From Candidatus Margulisiibacteriota bacterium (lineage in GTDB: Bacteria > Margulisbacteria > WOR-1 > JAKLHX01 > JBAZKV01), in the NCBI GenBank assembly GCA_041650635.1, contig JBAZKV010000008.1, positions 1-64,000 on the forward strand: a DNA stretch of 64,000 nt. The letters run 5' to 3'. Shown piece after piece: positions 45,680 through 54,299 of this stretch. Both the position numbers and the translations under genes were made by a program. Every line of letters starts with the position of its first letter. Position 1 is the first letter of the stretch. The notes beneath the pieces were generated by a model. That model was not told the origin of the DNA, searched no databases, and saw only the letters and a list, made by a program, of their open reading frames with translations.

Positions 45680-46632
45680 ACGACACGATCCTGCTCTTTG
45701 GCCCCACCGCCTCCGGCAAAACAGACCTTTCGATAGAACTTGCACAGCAGATCAACGGCGAAATAATCTCGGCCGATTCCATGCAGGTCTACCGTTATAT
45801 GGACATCGGCACCGCCAAACCAACAAAAGAACAAAGAAAAAAGATCCCTCATCATCTTATAGATATTGTTGATCCGGATGAAGAATGGACAGTATCTGAT
45901 TTTATTCAGAGGTCTAACCGTTTTATCCGGGAGATCAGAGAAAAAGGAAAAACTCCTATGATCGTTGGCGGTACAGGACTTTATCTGAATGCCTTTATAA
46001 ACGGTTATTCCTTCCCTATCGCGGCAAAGAATGAAAAGATAAGAGAAAGATTATCAAAAATGGGAACGGCGGACCTGTATAAAAAACTGCAGGATGTAGA
46101 CGCCGACGCGGCAAAAAAGATCGATAAGAACGATAAAAAACGCATCATCCGGGCCCTTGAGGTGTATGAACAGACTGGGATGCCGATATCCAGGTTACAG
46201 CGCAATAATGTAGGGGCCGGTCGCGACAGGCCCTTACGGTTGATATGCCTCGACCTTGATCGCACAATATTATACGACCGCATCAACCTCCGTGTGGACA
46301 AGATGATAACGGACGGATTGATCGATGAGGTCAAATCTTTATTATCTAAATACGGCAAAGTAAGGGCGAATGATAATTCGCCCCTGCCTTCCCTGCAGGC
46401 ACTGGGGTATAAAGAGACCATCGGATACCTTGAAGGAAAATACGGACTTGATGAAATGACCGGGCTCATCAAACAAAAAACACGCAATTTTGCAAAAAGA
46501 CAGCTGACCTGGTTCAAAAGGTTCGAGAATGTTACCTGGATAGATGCGCCACACACTCAATATGAGCAGTGTGCGGGAACATATCCACCGGCTGGATCTT
46601 TACTGTCTTGTATTTTCCGGAAAACAGCTTAA
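45676..46632 (+). CDS. miaA: tRNA dimethylallyltransferase
   Basis: Adds a dimethylallyl group to A37 of tRNAs reading U-initial codons; the donor comes from the MEP pathway (see dxr). P-loop GPTASGKT (9-16), ISADSMQVYRYMDIGTAKP, and GTGLYLNAF are present; the C-terminal KTRNFAKRQLTWFKR is also conserved. Two palindromic repeats are read in frame: VGAGRDRPL (~178-187) and RANDNSPL (~229-236). The last ~20 residues (after WID) extend 100 bp into the convergent rlmD gene and look non-native. Confidence 0.95.
   Translation: MNDTILLFGPTASGKTDLSIELAQQINGEIISADSMQVYRYMDIGTAKPTKEQRKKIPHHLIDIVDPDEEWTVSDFIQRSNRFIREIREKGKTPMIVGGTGLYLNAFINGYSFPIAAKNEKIRERLSKMGTADLYKKLQDVDADAAKKIDKNDKKRIIRALEVYEQTGMPISRLQRNNVGAGRDRPLRLICLDLDRTILYDRINLRVDKMITDGLIDEVKSLLSKYGKVRANDNSPLPSLQALGYKETIGYLEGKYGLDEMTGLIKQKTRNFAKRQLTWFKRFENVTWIDAPHTQYEQCAGTYPPAGSLLSCIFRKTA
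46210..46237. repeat. Family B palindrome 1 inside miaA
   Basis: 28 bp, GTAGGGGCCGGTCGCGACAG then GCCCTTAC; outer arms GTA(A/G)GGGCC pair with small changes. Same length as the radical SAM element at 15684-15711. Confidence 0.7.
46364..46383. repeat. Family B palindrome 2 inside miaA
   Basis: Arms GGGCGAAT and ATTCGCCC (8 bp, perfect) around GATA. Same size as the rimO palindrome and similar to it (GGGCGAnT..AnTCGCCC). Confidence 0.8.
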
Positions 46633-47947
46633 GGTCCCTTGCCAGGGTGGCAGGATCGCACGAAACATAAATAATCCTTGAGGGTTTAAGTTTAATTACA
46701 GATCCTATGACCCCCTGTGAGCACCCCGATCTTGGCGGATCCAGCACAACGACATCAAATTTGGCATCGGTGTCCAAGAACTGCCTGATAATAACCTCTG
46801 AAGTCCCGCATTTAAAGAATGCGTTCTTTATGCCGTTTACCCCGGCATTTTCTTTTGCATCATCAATGGCATAATTATTTTCTTCAACGCCCCAGACCTC
46901 CTTGGCTTTTTTGGCCAGCCAAAGAGATATTGAACCGGTACCGCAATAGAGGTCAAGAACTGCTTCTTTACCCGAAAGAGAGGCAAAGTCTTCAACAACA
47001 GAATACAATTTGAGCGTTTGAACGGGATTGATCTGAAAAAATGACTTGGCAGAGATCTTGAACTCTAAAGGCCCGAGTTTTTCCTTTATCTTTTCCTGCC
47101 CCCACAATGGCTTTGTCTTTTCGCCAAGGATGACATTGGTGGACCGGCGGTTTTCATTCACCACAACACCTTTAAGGCCAAACTCCTTTTCCTCCTGCTC
47201 AATACTTTTTGTTAATGCGCTTACCAGATTTCTTGACCCTGGGATATTTATTTCTTTAGCCACAAGGCACAGGATGGCTTCTTTGGATGTAAACCCCACC
47301 CTTGCCAGGACATGCCTTATCAAACCACTGCCCCTGTCTTCGTCATAAACAGGAATATTGAAGTCGCTTATCAGCTTTTTAACAGCATTGGAAATCTTAT
47401 TCAAAAAAGGATGCAGAACAAGACAATTATCAATATCAACTATCTCATGCGTTCCTTTCTTAAAATACCCCATTGCCACCATCAGCTGTTTGGAATTTGT
47501 AATTTGTGATTTGTTTAGGATTTTGGATTTAGGATTTAGGATTTTCCTGACAGGGTACTGCACTTTATTCCTGTACCCCCAGGGATCTTCCATGCCTACG
47601 ACGGGCCTCACCACTTCCGGAGAGATCCCTCCGATCTTTTTCATTGTGTCTTTAACTATCTGTTCCTTTAATTTTAACTGTGCGCTGTATTCTATGTGCT
47701 GCATGTCGCAAGCCCCGCACTTTTCAAAATACTTGCACGGCGGCTGCACGCGGGACGGTGAAGCGGTAAGGATCTTATGTATCTTTGCGCGGCAATAATG
47801 TGATTTTGCTTCAGCTATCCTTATCTCGAGTTCGTCTCCGGGAACACCGTTATCGACAAATACCGTCATCCCGTCTATGCGGGCTATCCCCTGACCTCCT
47901 GCGGCCAGAGTCTCTATTTTTGCTTTAACTATCTGTCCCTGTTGCAT
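46532..47947 (-). CDS. 23S rRNA (uracil) methyltransferase, RlmD/RumA family
   Basis: N-terminal TRAM domain (GQIVKAKIETLAAGGQGIARIDG), iron-sulfur cysteines (PPCKYFEKCGACDMQH) and a C-terminal SAM methyltransferase with DLYCGTGSISLWLA, DPPRSGCS and YVSCDPATLARDL. 471 aa. It methylates C5 of a uracil in 23S rRNA or tRNA; RlmD, RlmC and TrmA-like members cannot be told apart here. An A/T-rich tandem element (47489-47545) inserts LNPKSKILNKSQITNSKQ around residues 134-153. No Shine-Dalgarno; TATCAT with extended TGC at 47989-47984 is a possible promoter. Its 3' end overlaps miaA by ~100 bp. Confidence 0.92.
   Translation of the reverse strand: MQQGQIVKAKIETLAAGGQGIARIDGMTVFVDNGVPGDELEIRIAEAKSHYCRAKIHKILTASPSRVQPPCKYFEKCGACDMQHIEYSAQLKLKEQIVKDTMKKIGGISPEVVRPVVGMEDPWGYRNKVQYPVRKILNPKSKILNKSQITNSKQLMVAMGYFKKGTHEIVDIDNCLVLHPFLNKISNAVKKLISDFNIPVYDEDRGSGLIRHVLARVGFTSKEAILCLVAKEINIPGSRNLVSALTKSIEQEEKEFGLKGVVVNENRRSTNVILGEKTKPLWGQEKIKEKLGPLEFKISAKSFFQINPVQTLKLYSVVEDFASLSGKEAVLDLYCGTGSISLWLAKKAKEVWGVEENNYAIDDAKENAGVNGIKNAFFKCGTSEVIIRQFLDTDAKFDVVVLDPPRSGCSQGVIGSVIKLKPSRIIYVSCDPATLARDLKLFSGKYKTVKIQPVDMFPHTAHIECVAHLSR
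47489..47545. repeat. A/T-rich tandem repeat inside the rlmD-like gene (family D)
   Basis: TTTGTAATTTGTGATTTG followed by TTTAGGATTTTGGATTTAGG and ATTTAGGATTTT; imperfect units of 7 to 9 bp. Read in frame on the minus strand without a stop. Confidence 0.8.
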
Positions 47948-47982
47948 TGTAAATCTCTACACATTGAATTCAAAACTTATTC

Positions 47983-47989
47983 TATGATA
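47983..47989. promoter_or_regulatory. Overlapping divergent -10 boxes, PHP gene and rlmD-like gene
   Basis: Plus strand TATGAT (47983-47988), 14 nt before the ATG at 48003; minus strand TGCTATCAT with TATCAT at 47989-47984, about 36 nt before the ATG at 47947. As at 6741-6760, one short site could serve both strands. Confidence 0.45.
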
Positions 47990-48002
47990 GCATAGCCGTA
48001 TA

Positions 48003-48686
48003 ATGGATATCGGCAAGAGAATAGACCTGCATACCCACTCTCTTTTAAGCGATGGGGCGCTTCTTCCAAGCGAGGCAATGAGGTATGCCTCAACTATGGG
48101 GTTTGCAGCAATGGCAATTACGGACCATGTGGACTATTCAAATATTGAATCCGTTATCGAAAAACTCCTCTTGTTTTCGGAAAAACAGGGCAAATACCTT
48201 GATGTTGTCTTTGTCCCGGGTGTAGAGATAACCCATGCCGACCCAAGGCAGATACCTGAACTCGCATCCGAGGCCAGAAAAATGGGAGCAAAGATCGTTG
48301 TCTGCCACGGCGAAACAGTGGCCGAACCGGTGATAAAAGGCACCAATAATGCTGCAGTATCAACAAAAGGGCTCGTGGACATTCTTGCTCATCCCGGAAA
48401 GATAACCGAAGAGGATGCGCTCCTGGCAAAAGAGAATGGAATCTATCTAGAAATAACCTCGAGAAAACTTCACAACGCGACAAACAGGCATGTTGTTTCA
48501 ATCGCAAAAAAGACTGGGGCAAAACTGCTGGTGAATACGGATTCTCACCTGCCGGAAAACTACATAACCCAGGAACAGGCGTACAAACTTGCCAAAAGTT
48601 GCGGGCTCAGGGAAGAAGAGGCAAAGCTGGTCGTTAATGACAACCCCAGAGAACTGCTTGAAAAGCTCGGCTTTAGAATTCCTTAA
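48003..48686 (+). CDS. PHP-domain metal hydrolase
   Basis: 227 aa. PHP metal motifs: DLHTHSLLSDG, AITDHVDYSN, VPGVEITH, CHGE, LAHPGK and VNTDSHLPEN. Resembles the histidinol-phosphatase-like branch, and hisD lies convergently next to it with a 14-nt overlap, so a role in histidine synthesis is possible but unproven. Starts almost directly at a -10 region; no Shine-Dalgarno. Confidence 0.9.
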   Translation: MDIGKRIDLHTHSLLSDGALLPSEAMRYASTMGFAAMAITDHVDYSNIESVIEKLLLFSEKQGKYLDVVFVPGVEITHADPRQIPELASEARKMGAKIVVCHGETVAEPVIKGTNNAAVSTKGLVDILAHPGKITEEDALLAKENGIYLEITSRKLHNATNRHVVSIAKKTGAKLLVNTDSHLPENYITQEQAYKLAKSCGLREEEAKLVVNDNPRELLEKLGFRIP

Positions 48687-49857
48687 AGCGGATATTGACC
48701 GATTCCCCGTGAGCTTTTAATCCTTCTATAGAAGAGAACCTGATCAGGTCCTTTCTTACCCTTGAAAGAGCCGGCTTTGTATAACCTATAACGCTCTGAT
48801 ACTTGACAAAATCCCACACACCTAGAGGGGAAGAGAATCTTGCCGTGCCGTCCGTCGGAAGCACATGGTTGGGACCTGCCAGATAGTCCCCCACCGCCAC
48901 GGGAGAGTACGGGCCCATAAATACCGCTCCCGCATTGGTTATCTTTCCCAAAAGTGCGTGCGGGACCGACACCAGAAGCTCCAAATGCTCCGGCGCGATC
49001 TCATTTGAAAGCCGCGCGGCCTCGTCCAGATCATTTGCTTTATAAAATTTGCACTGTCCCGACTTTTTCAATTTTTTCATCTGGGCTTTTGCATCGCGCA
49101 GAATATCATCGGAGGTGCTGATAAGGACGGCTTTTGAGTTAGGATCGTGCTCCGCCTGGGCGGCCATGTCGGAAGAGATGAACCTTATGTCTGCGCTTTC
49201 GTCCGCTATTATTACAACATCGCTGGGCCCGGCCAGTTTGTCTATGCCTACTTCTCCAAAAAGCATTTTCTTGGCTAGCGTCACATAAATATTCCCCGGC
49301 CCCACTATCTTATCCACTTTTTTTATGGTCCTGGTCCCTATGGCAAGGGCGGCAACTGCCTGAGCCCCTCCCATTTTGTATATTTCCGAAATGCCGGCCT
49401 CTTTTGCAGCTGCCAGTATGTACGGGTTCACCTTCTTATTCTTCCCGCAGGGAACGGCGATGACTATCCTTTTTACCCCGGCTATCTTAGCGGGAATGGC
49501 GTTCATTAGTACAGAAGAAGGATAAACCGCTCTGCCGGAGGGCACATACAGCCCCACTGACTCTATAGGAATTATTCTGAATCCCAGCACCACATCATCC
49601 GGCAGAGTGTCAAACCATTCGCTCTGTTTTTGTTTTTCGTGATAGGCCCTGATATTTCTGGCGGCAAGGCGTATTGTCGAGACAAATTCGCTGCCCACAA
49701 ATGAGAACGCCTCTTCTATTTCCTGCGGGGCTACGCGCAGCTCCTGTGCCGAGATCTTGATATTCTCAAATTTCTCGGCATATTTGATTATCGCGGCATC
49801 ACCGGTCTTGCGCACATCAGCGATTATTCTCTTTACTATTGCTTCTTCTTTATTCAT
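48673..49857 (-). CDS. hisD: Histidinol dehydrogenase
   Basis: Zinc and NAD enzyme of the last two steps of histidine synthesis. VGPGNIYVTLAKK, DKLAGPSDVVIIADE, QAEHDPNSKAVL with the metal and catalytic residues, APEHLEL, and the C-terminal VGDYLAGPNHVLPT. 394 aa, slightly short. Last gene of the envelope-sugar run; separated from it by the repeat at 49859-49887. Confidence 0.95.
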   Translation of the reverse strand: MNKEEAIVKRIIADVRKTGDAAIIKYAEKFENIKISAQELRVAPQEIEEAFSFVGSEFVSTIRLAARNIRAYHEKQKQSEWFDTLPDDVVLGFRIIPIESVGLYVPSGRAVYPSSVLMNAIPAKIAGVKRIVIAVPCGKNKKVNPYILAAAKEAGISEIYKMGGAQAVAALAIGTRTIKKVDKIVGPGNIYVTLAKKMLFGEVGIDKLAGPSDVVIIADESADIRFISSDMAAQAEHDPNSKAVLISTSDDILRDAKAQMKKLKKSGQCKFYKANDLDEAARLSNEIAPEHLELLVSVPHALLGKITNAGAVFMGPYSPVAVGDYLAGPNHVLPTDGTARFSSPLGVWDFVKYQSVIGYTKPALSRVRKDLIRFSSIEGLKAHGESVNIRFKEF

Positions 49858-49858
49858 T

Positions 49859-49887
49859 GTACGGGCAAATTCACCAATTGCCCTTAC
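49859..49887. repeat. Family B intergenic palindrome directly upstream of hisD
   Basis: 29 bp with imperfect arms GTACGGGCAAATT and AATTGCCCTTAC around a CACC centre. Same type as the elements inside rimO, miaA and the radical SAM gene, here outside a gene, between hisD and the NDP-sugar gene. Confidence 0.7.
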
Positions 49888-49891
49888 CCTT

Positions 49892-50959
49892 CTACGCCAA
49901 CTTCGACCCCTTCTTTACGATCGAATAATCCGCCAGTACCACGCCCTCTCCTATTTCCGCAAAATCCTCGATTATGCAGTTCTCTCCGATTATGCAGTCA
50001 TGCAGTTTGACATCCTTGCCAATTAAAGAATTCCTTAAAATGACCGAATCCTCTATTGTTGCCCCCTCGCTTATCCTGACAGCGTCCCCTATAGTTGAAT
50101 GAGGATTTATCCTTGCATTTGCCGCTATCCTGGTGTGCGGGCCGACTATGGACGGCCCCCTGAGTTTGGCCGAAGGACTGATATTTGCTCCTTCGCAGAT
50201 CCAGACCTCGTTCTGGTTCTTTTTTCCGTCAAAGGAGACTTTGACCTCGCCTCTCAAAATATCCCTGTGGGCCTCAAGATATTTTTTAGGGCTCCCTATA
50301 TCAAGCCAGTACGAGTCGAAAGAGATCCCGTAAACCGGCTTGCCCTCTTCGAGCAATCTTGGATATAAGTCTCTTTCAAATGAGTATTTTATCCCCTTTC
50401 CAAAAGAGGCAAAGATAGAAGGGTCTAGGACATATATACCGGCATTTATCATGTTGCCGGACACGCTTACGCTGTTCCAGCCCGGTTTTTCTATGAATTT
50501 TTTTACCCTGCCTTTCTCATCGGTTATTACCAGCCCAAAAGGCGTTGGGTCCTCCACCCTGGTCAGGGCAATAGTGGCCACTGCCTTATTCTTTTTATGA
50601 AAACTGATGAGCCTCGAAATGTCCGCATCGGTAAGGACATCCCCGTTAAAAGCAACCATCGGTTCGCTGTCAAAGAATTCTTCGGCATTCTTTACCGCTC
50701 CGGCAGTGCCCAGAGGAGATCCTTCTATTGAATAGTAGATCTTTACCCCGAGCCTGCTTCCGTCCCCGAGAAATTCCTCTATGCTGTCGGACAAATAATG
50801 CAGATTGACGATTATTTCTTTGATGCCATGCTTCTTAAGAAGTTCTATCTGATGGATGACAAAAGGCTTGTTAACCATAGGGACTATCGGCTTTGGCCTG
50901 TTGTAGGTAAGAGGCCGCAGCCTTGTGCCCAGTCCGCCCGCTATTATTATGGCCTTCAT
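49892..50959 (-). CDS. NDP-sugar pyrophosphorylase with left-handed beta-helix (mannose-1-phosphate guanylyltransferase-like)
   Basis: 355 aa. N-terminal nucleotidyltransferase with GGLGTRLRPLTYNRPKPIVP, and C-terminal hexapeptide repeats (ANISPSAKLRGPSIVGPHTR). Family makes GDP-mannose or other activated sugars. It overlaps the PGI/PMI-like gene by 4 nt (ATGA), which would supply mannose-6-phosphate; the next step would need a phosphomannomutase, not seen here. Exact nucleotide specificity is not decided by the sequence. Confidence 0.88.
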   Translation of the reverse strand: MKAIIIAGGLGTRLRPLTYNRPKPIVPMVNKPFVIHQIELLKKHGIKEIIVNLHYLSDSIEEFLGDGSRLGVKIYYSIEGSPLGTAGAVKNAEEFFDSEPMVAFNGDVLTDADISRLISFHKKNKAVATIALTRVEDPTPFGLVITDEKGRVKKFIEKPGWNSVSVSGNMINAGIYVLDPSIFASFGKGIKYSFERDLYPRLLEEGKPVYGISFDSYWLDIGSPKKYLEAHRDILRGEVKVSFDGKKNQNEVWICEGANISPSAKLRGPSIVGPHTRIAANARINPHSTIGDAVRISEGATIEDSVILRNSLIGKDVKLHDCIIGENCIIEDFAEIGEGVVLADYSIVKKGSKLA

Positions 50960-52017
50960 TTTTTTGCCAGCGCCTTTTTTAGGTCCTCTATGGCATCAAC
51001 AGGGGTCGGATCTGTCCCGCCCAGCAGGGCAAGATAAACACTGACATAATCCCCTAAATGAATAAGAGACAGGATCTTTTCTAGTTTTGATGAGCCTTGC
51101 GCCCAGACCTCTTCAACGGGGCTTGCCCCTTTTTCCAGAAGGCCTTTTGTTATTTCAAATCTTAATTTGACCCTTTTGTTGTCCGACGCATCCCTCAAGA
51201 AAAGCGCATGGAAACCGCATTTTTTGTTGCTCTTTAGCCCCAGGTTGACCAGTTCGTTATGGTTAAGCTCCGGGAACACGTTCTGGAGAGCCGTCATCTT
51301 GCTGTTTTCACTTAGCTGTGTCTTCCATCTGTATGCCGCCGATTCTGTTCCCATAAAGGAACCAAAAACAAGAGGTATCCTGTCCTTAAGCAGCAGCGCA
51401 AGCTTTTTTGCCGGGTTCTTGTAAGAAGGGTTCCCCATACGGTATTTGAGCTGGGTCCTTTTTAGAAGGGTGGCAGCCCTTTGGGACTCACGCACCAGTC
51501 CTTTAAAGCCTGCTCCATCCAGAATGTGCAGCATCGGGACCAGCATGTAAGGAAGCGCGGATCTAGGAGGCAGTCCTGCCGGAATGGCTAAAGTGCTGAG
51601 CTTTTTCGACTTTGAGATACCGCTAATGCGGCCTCCGGAAGTGACAGTAACAATGCGGCATTTTTTTGAAACGGCTTCATTAAGCACAGAAAGGGTCTCT
51701 TCCGTATTGCCCGAGTAGCTTAGGATAAAAACCAGGGTGTTCTTGCCGGCGCTTTTGGGAAGGCTGTATCCTCTAACCACCTGCACAGGGCAAGAGAACC
51801 TGTCAAAAAAGATGGTTTTAATGATGTCCCCTGCCATGGCGGAGCCGCCCATACCCGCTATTATTACTTCGTCAAATCCGCCTTTTAGCCTGATGCCGCT
51901 GGAATCGCTTATAAAAAGAGCGTCTTCCATCATGTATGGGAAGCTGTCCACAAGGCACATCATATCGCTCTTGTCTATCTTGAACACTTTTTCCGGATCA
52001 TCGAGTATTGTTTTCAT
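50956..52017 (-). CDS. Bifunctional phosphoglucose/phosphomannose isomerase
   Basis: 353 aa with SIS domain: EVIIAGMGGSAMAGDII, the SYSGNTEETLS loop, GLPPRSALPYMLVP and the C-terminal FPELNHNELVNL. This is the archaeal/thermophile PGI/PMI type that interconverts fructose-6-P with glucose-6-P and mannose-6-P. Placed between the SLBB export gene and NDP-sugar gene, supporting a polysaccharide precursor role. Confidence 0.92.
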   Translation of the reverse strand: MKTILDDPEKVFKIDKSDMMCLVDSFPYMMEDALFISDSSGIRLKGGFDEVIIAGMGGSAMAGDIIKTIFFDRFSCPVQVVRGYSLPKSAGKNTLVFILSYSGNTEETLSVLNEAVSKKCRIVTVTSGGRISGISKSKKLSTLAIPAGLPPRSALPYMLVPMLHILDGAGFKGLVRESQRAATLLKRTQLKYRMGNPSYKNPAKKLALLLKDRIPLVFGSFMGTESAAYRWKTQLSENSKMTALQNVFPELNHNELVNLGLKSNKKCGFHALFLRDASDNKRVKLRFEITKGLLEKGASPVEEVWAQGSSKLEKILSLIHLGDYVSVYLALLGGTDPTPVDAIEDLKKALAKK

Positions 52018-52018
52018 G

Positions 52019-53020
52019 CTACTTTGTAAAGTCTATCCTCCACTGGCTGGGCGTAGCCAGGTCCCTCGTCGCGTTCCTGAGGTCCCTGAAGCCTATCAGG
52101 ATCGATGCCAGGTCCCCGAAATTGGCATACCAGCTCTGCGGCACATACACAATGTCTCCCGGCAGCATGCTTACCTCTTCGACCCCTTTTCCCCAGTCAA
52201 AGAACCTTCTCATGCCGACTTTGATAACAGTTGGACTAGAAGGGTTCCCTCTAAGCACTGCCACGCTGTCGGAAGCGGCCACTTTGGCAAAACCGCCTGC
52301 CTGGGCAATGTAATCGGCTATGCTGGCCTCTTGAACATACGGTACCGGACCTGGCTTATTGACAAGTCCCAGCACATATACCTGGTTGTAGATCTGCGGA
52401 ACTATTATGGTATCGCCGTCTTTTATCATTCTGTTCTGCTCTATATCCGTTTTTGAGACCAGTTTTCTTAGGTCAACAAAGGAGGCTTCCTGACTGGAGC
52501 CATTTTTGCGGAGTATTTTGATATTGCCCATGTCCGAAAGCGCGGTAAACCCCCCCGAAGCGTTTATAAAGTTCATGACCCTTAACTCTTCTGCATTCCC
52601 GTCAGGGATCCCGTACATTCCGGGGCGGGACACTTCCCCCATTACATAGGCTTTAATGGTTTTCGGGGTTTTTATCAGGACCTTGACTTTCCCGCCCTTC
52701 AAATAAAAGCTCAGGCCCCTGTCAAGAACATCCTCCAGCTCTGCTATGGTCTTCCCTTCGACCTTGATGGCCCCCACCATAGGAACATAGATCCTTCCAT
52801 CGCGGGACACCGTGACCGCATGCTGGTCGATAAGAGTGGTGGCTACAACACCCACACCTACGGGATTGACCACCAGAAGGTCCGGATTGCTGCTGTTCCA
52901 GGCCCTTATCTCCAGGACATCGCCTGGGCCTATGACATAGTTGTCTCCCATGTAGGAAAAAGCCGGAGCCAGGACGCCGGCAAAAAAGATCAAAGCCGCA
53001 GCTATTATTCTGGAAAGCAT
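52019..53020 (-). CDS. SLBB-domain polysaccharide export protein (Wza-like)
   Basis: Signal peptide MLSRIIAAALIFFAGVLAPAFS; then Poly_export domain (YVIGPGDVLEIRAWNSSNPD, DGRIYVPMVGAIKVEGKTIAELE), followed by two SLBB domains (AYVMGEVSRPGMYGI; VYVLGLVNKPGPV). 333 aa. Family: outer-membrane channel for capsule or exopolysaccharide; here no lipobox is visible. One base from the PGI/PMI start. Confidence 0.9.
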   Translation of the reverse strand: MLSRIIAAALIFFAGVLAPAFSYMGDNYVIGPGDVLEIRAWNSSNPDLLVVNPVGVGVVATTLIDQHAVTVSRDGRIYVPMVGAIKVEGKTIAELEDVLDRGLSFYLKGGKVKVLIKTPKTIKAYVMGEVSRPGMYGIPDGNAEELRVMNFINASGGFTALSDMGNIKILRKNGSSQEASFVDLRKLVSKTDIEQNRMIKDGDTIIVPQIYNQVYVLGLVNKPGPVPYVQEASIADYIAQAGGFAKVAASDSVAVLRGNPSSPTVIKVGMRRFFDWGKGVEEVSMLPGDIVYVPQSWYANFGDLASILIGFRDLRNATRDLATPSQWRIDFTK

Positions 53021-53021
53021 C

Positions 53022-54290
53022 TTATTCCCCCTTCCCGGTTTTCTTGACCGTTTCGGATATCTTTCCTTTTAAGATCTCACGCGCTTTTATCAGTTGCACA
53101 TCCTTTGCAGGGTCTTTGTCCATGACCGGCTCATCATCATCTTCTTCTGAAACGGCCTCTTCCGTTCCGTTTGAAAGGTCCCTTTCCCTGCCTGTTTTGA
53201 CAATTATATCCGGAATTATGCCTTTTTTCGAGATGTCAAGGCCGCTCGGCGTCTGGTATTTGGCTATCGTCACAAGTAGAGCTGATCCGTCCTGGAGCTG
53301 TCTTATATTCTGGACAGAGGCCTTGCCGAAAGAGTGATATCCGACTATGGTGCCCACATGGTTGTCCTTTATCGCCCCAGCAAGGATCTCGGAAGCGCTT
53401 GCGCTGCTCTGGTCTATCAGGACCACCAGAGGTTTTTTCCAGATGCCAGGGCCGTAGGAATATATGACATCCCTCTGCCCGTCCCTGTCAACGGTGGCAA
53501 CGATCGGAAGGTCTTTGTTAAGGAACATATTGGAGATCTCCACCGCGTTGGCAAGAAGTCCTCCGCCGTTGCCTCTCAGGTCAAGGATGAGCCCTTTCAT
53601 CTTTTTGCCTTCCATGAACTTGATGGCTTTTTCCATTTCTTTGTTAGCATTAAGGTTCTCAAAAGTGTTCAATTTTATATACCCGCTGTCTTTATCGAGG
53701 ACCTTATACTCCACGCTCTTAATGGTGATCTTGTCCCTGATGATCCTGTATTCTTTTTGCTTTTTCTCTTTGCCTCTCAGTATCCCGATCTTCACCGCAG
53801 TGCCTTTGGGGCCCCGGATCATACTTACCGCTTCTTCAAGGCCCATATCCCTGGTTGGCTTGCCCTCTATGGTAACTATATGGTCCATTGCTTTTAGCCC
53901 GAGCCGGTCAGCCGGGGTGTCAGGAATGGGGGAAATGACTATCAGCTTTTTTTTCTTGAGTCCTATGTATATCCCTATCCCGCTGTACGAACCGTTGAGC
54001 CGGGCTTTCATCTCTTTGAAGGCAGGCGGCTCCATGAACCTCGTGTATGGATCATCAAGCCCTTCGAGGAACCCTCTTATGGCCCCGTAAACCATCTTTT
54101 TGTCATCAAGGTCCTTTTCTACATGATCGCTTTTAACGATGTCAATTACCTGAAGAAAGACCTGTAATTTGCTGTTCAACTCATCCGCCGCCCTTACTCT
54201 CTGCGCTCCGGAAACTGCAAGAGCGATCAATAAAAGCGCCAGGGACATCGCAGCCCAGTTTATAAATCCCTTCCTCTTCCTATTTTCCAT
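53022..54290 (-). CDS. Carboxyl-terminal processing peptidase (S41, CtpA)
   Basis: 422 aa. Signal/anchor at 10-34, a PDZ domain (GIGIYIGLKKKKLIVISPIPDTPADRLGLK), and a protease domain with YIKLNTFENLNA, the catalytic Ser in DQSSASASEI and Lys in HSFGKASVQ. A Glu/Asp-rich tail (SEEDDDEPVMDKD) ends the protein. It works in the periplasm, often trimming murein hydrolases or lipoproteins; the M23 gene is just upstream. Confidence 0.94.
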   Translation of the reverse strand: MENRKRKGFINWAAMSLALLLIALAVSGAQRVRAADELNSKLQVFLQVIDIVKSDHVEKDLDDKKMVYGAIRGFLEGLDDPYTRFMEPPAFKEMKARLNGSYSGIGIYIGLKKKKLIVISPIPDTPADRLGLKAMDHIVTIEGKPTRDMGLEEAVSMIRGPKGTAVKIGILRGKEKKQKEYRIIRDKITIKSVEYKVLDKDSGYIKLNTFENLNANKEMEKAIKFMEGKKMKGLILDLRGNGGGLLANAVEISNMFLNKDLPIVATVDRDGQRDVIYSYGPGIWKKPLVVLIDQSSASASEILAGAIKDNHVGTIVGYHSFGKASVQNIRQLQDGSALLVTIAKYQTPSGLDISKKGIIPDIIVKTGRERDLSNGTEEAVSEEDDDEPVMDKDPAKDVQLIKAREILKGKISETVKKTGKGE

Positions 54291-54299
54291 GCTTTCCCC

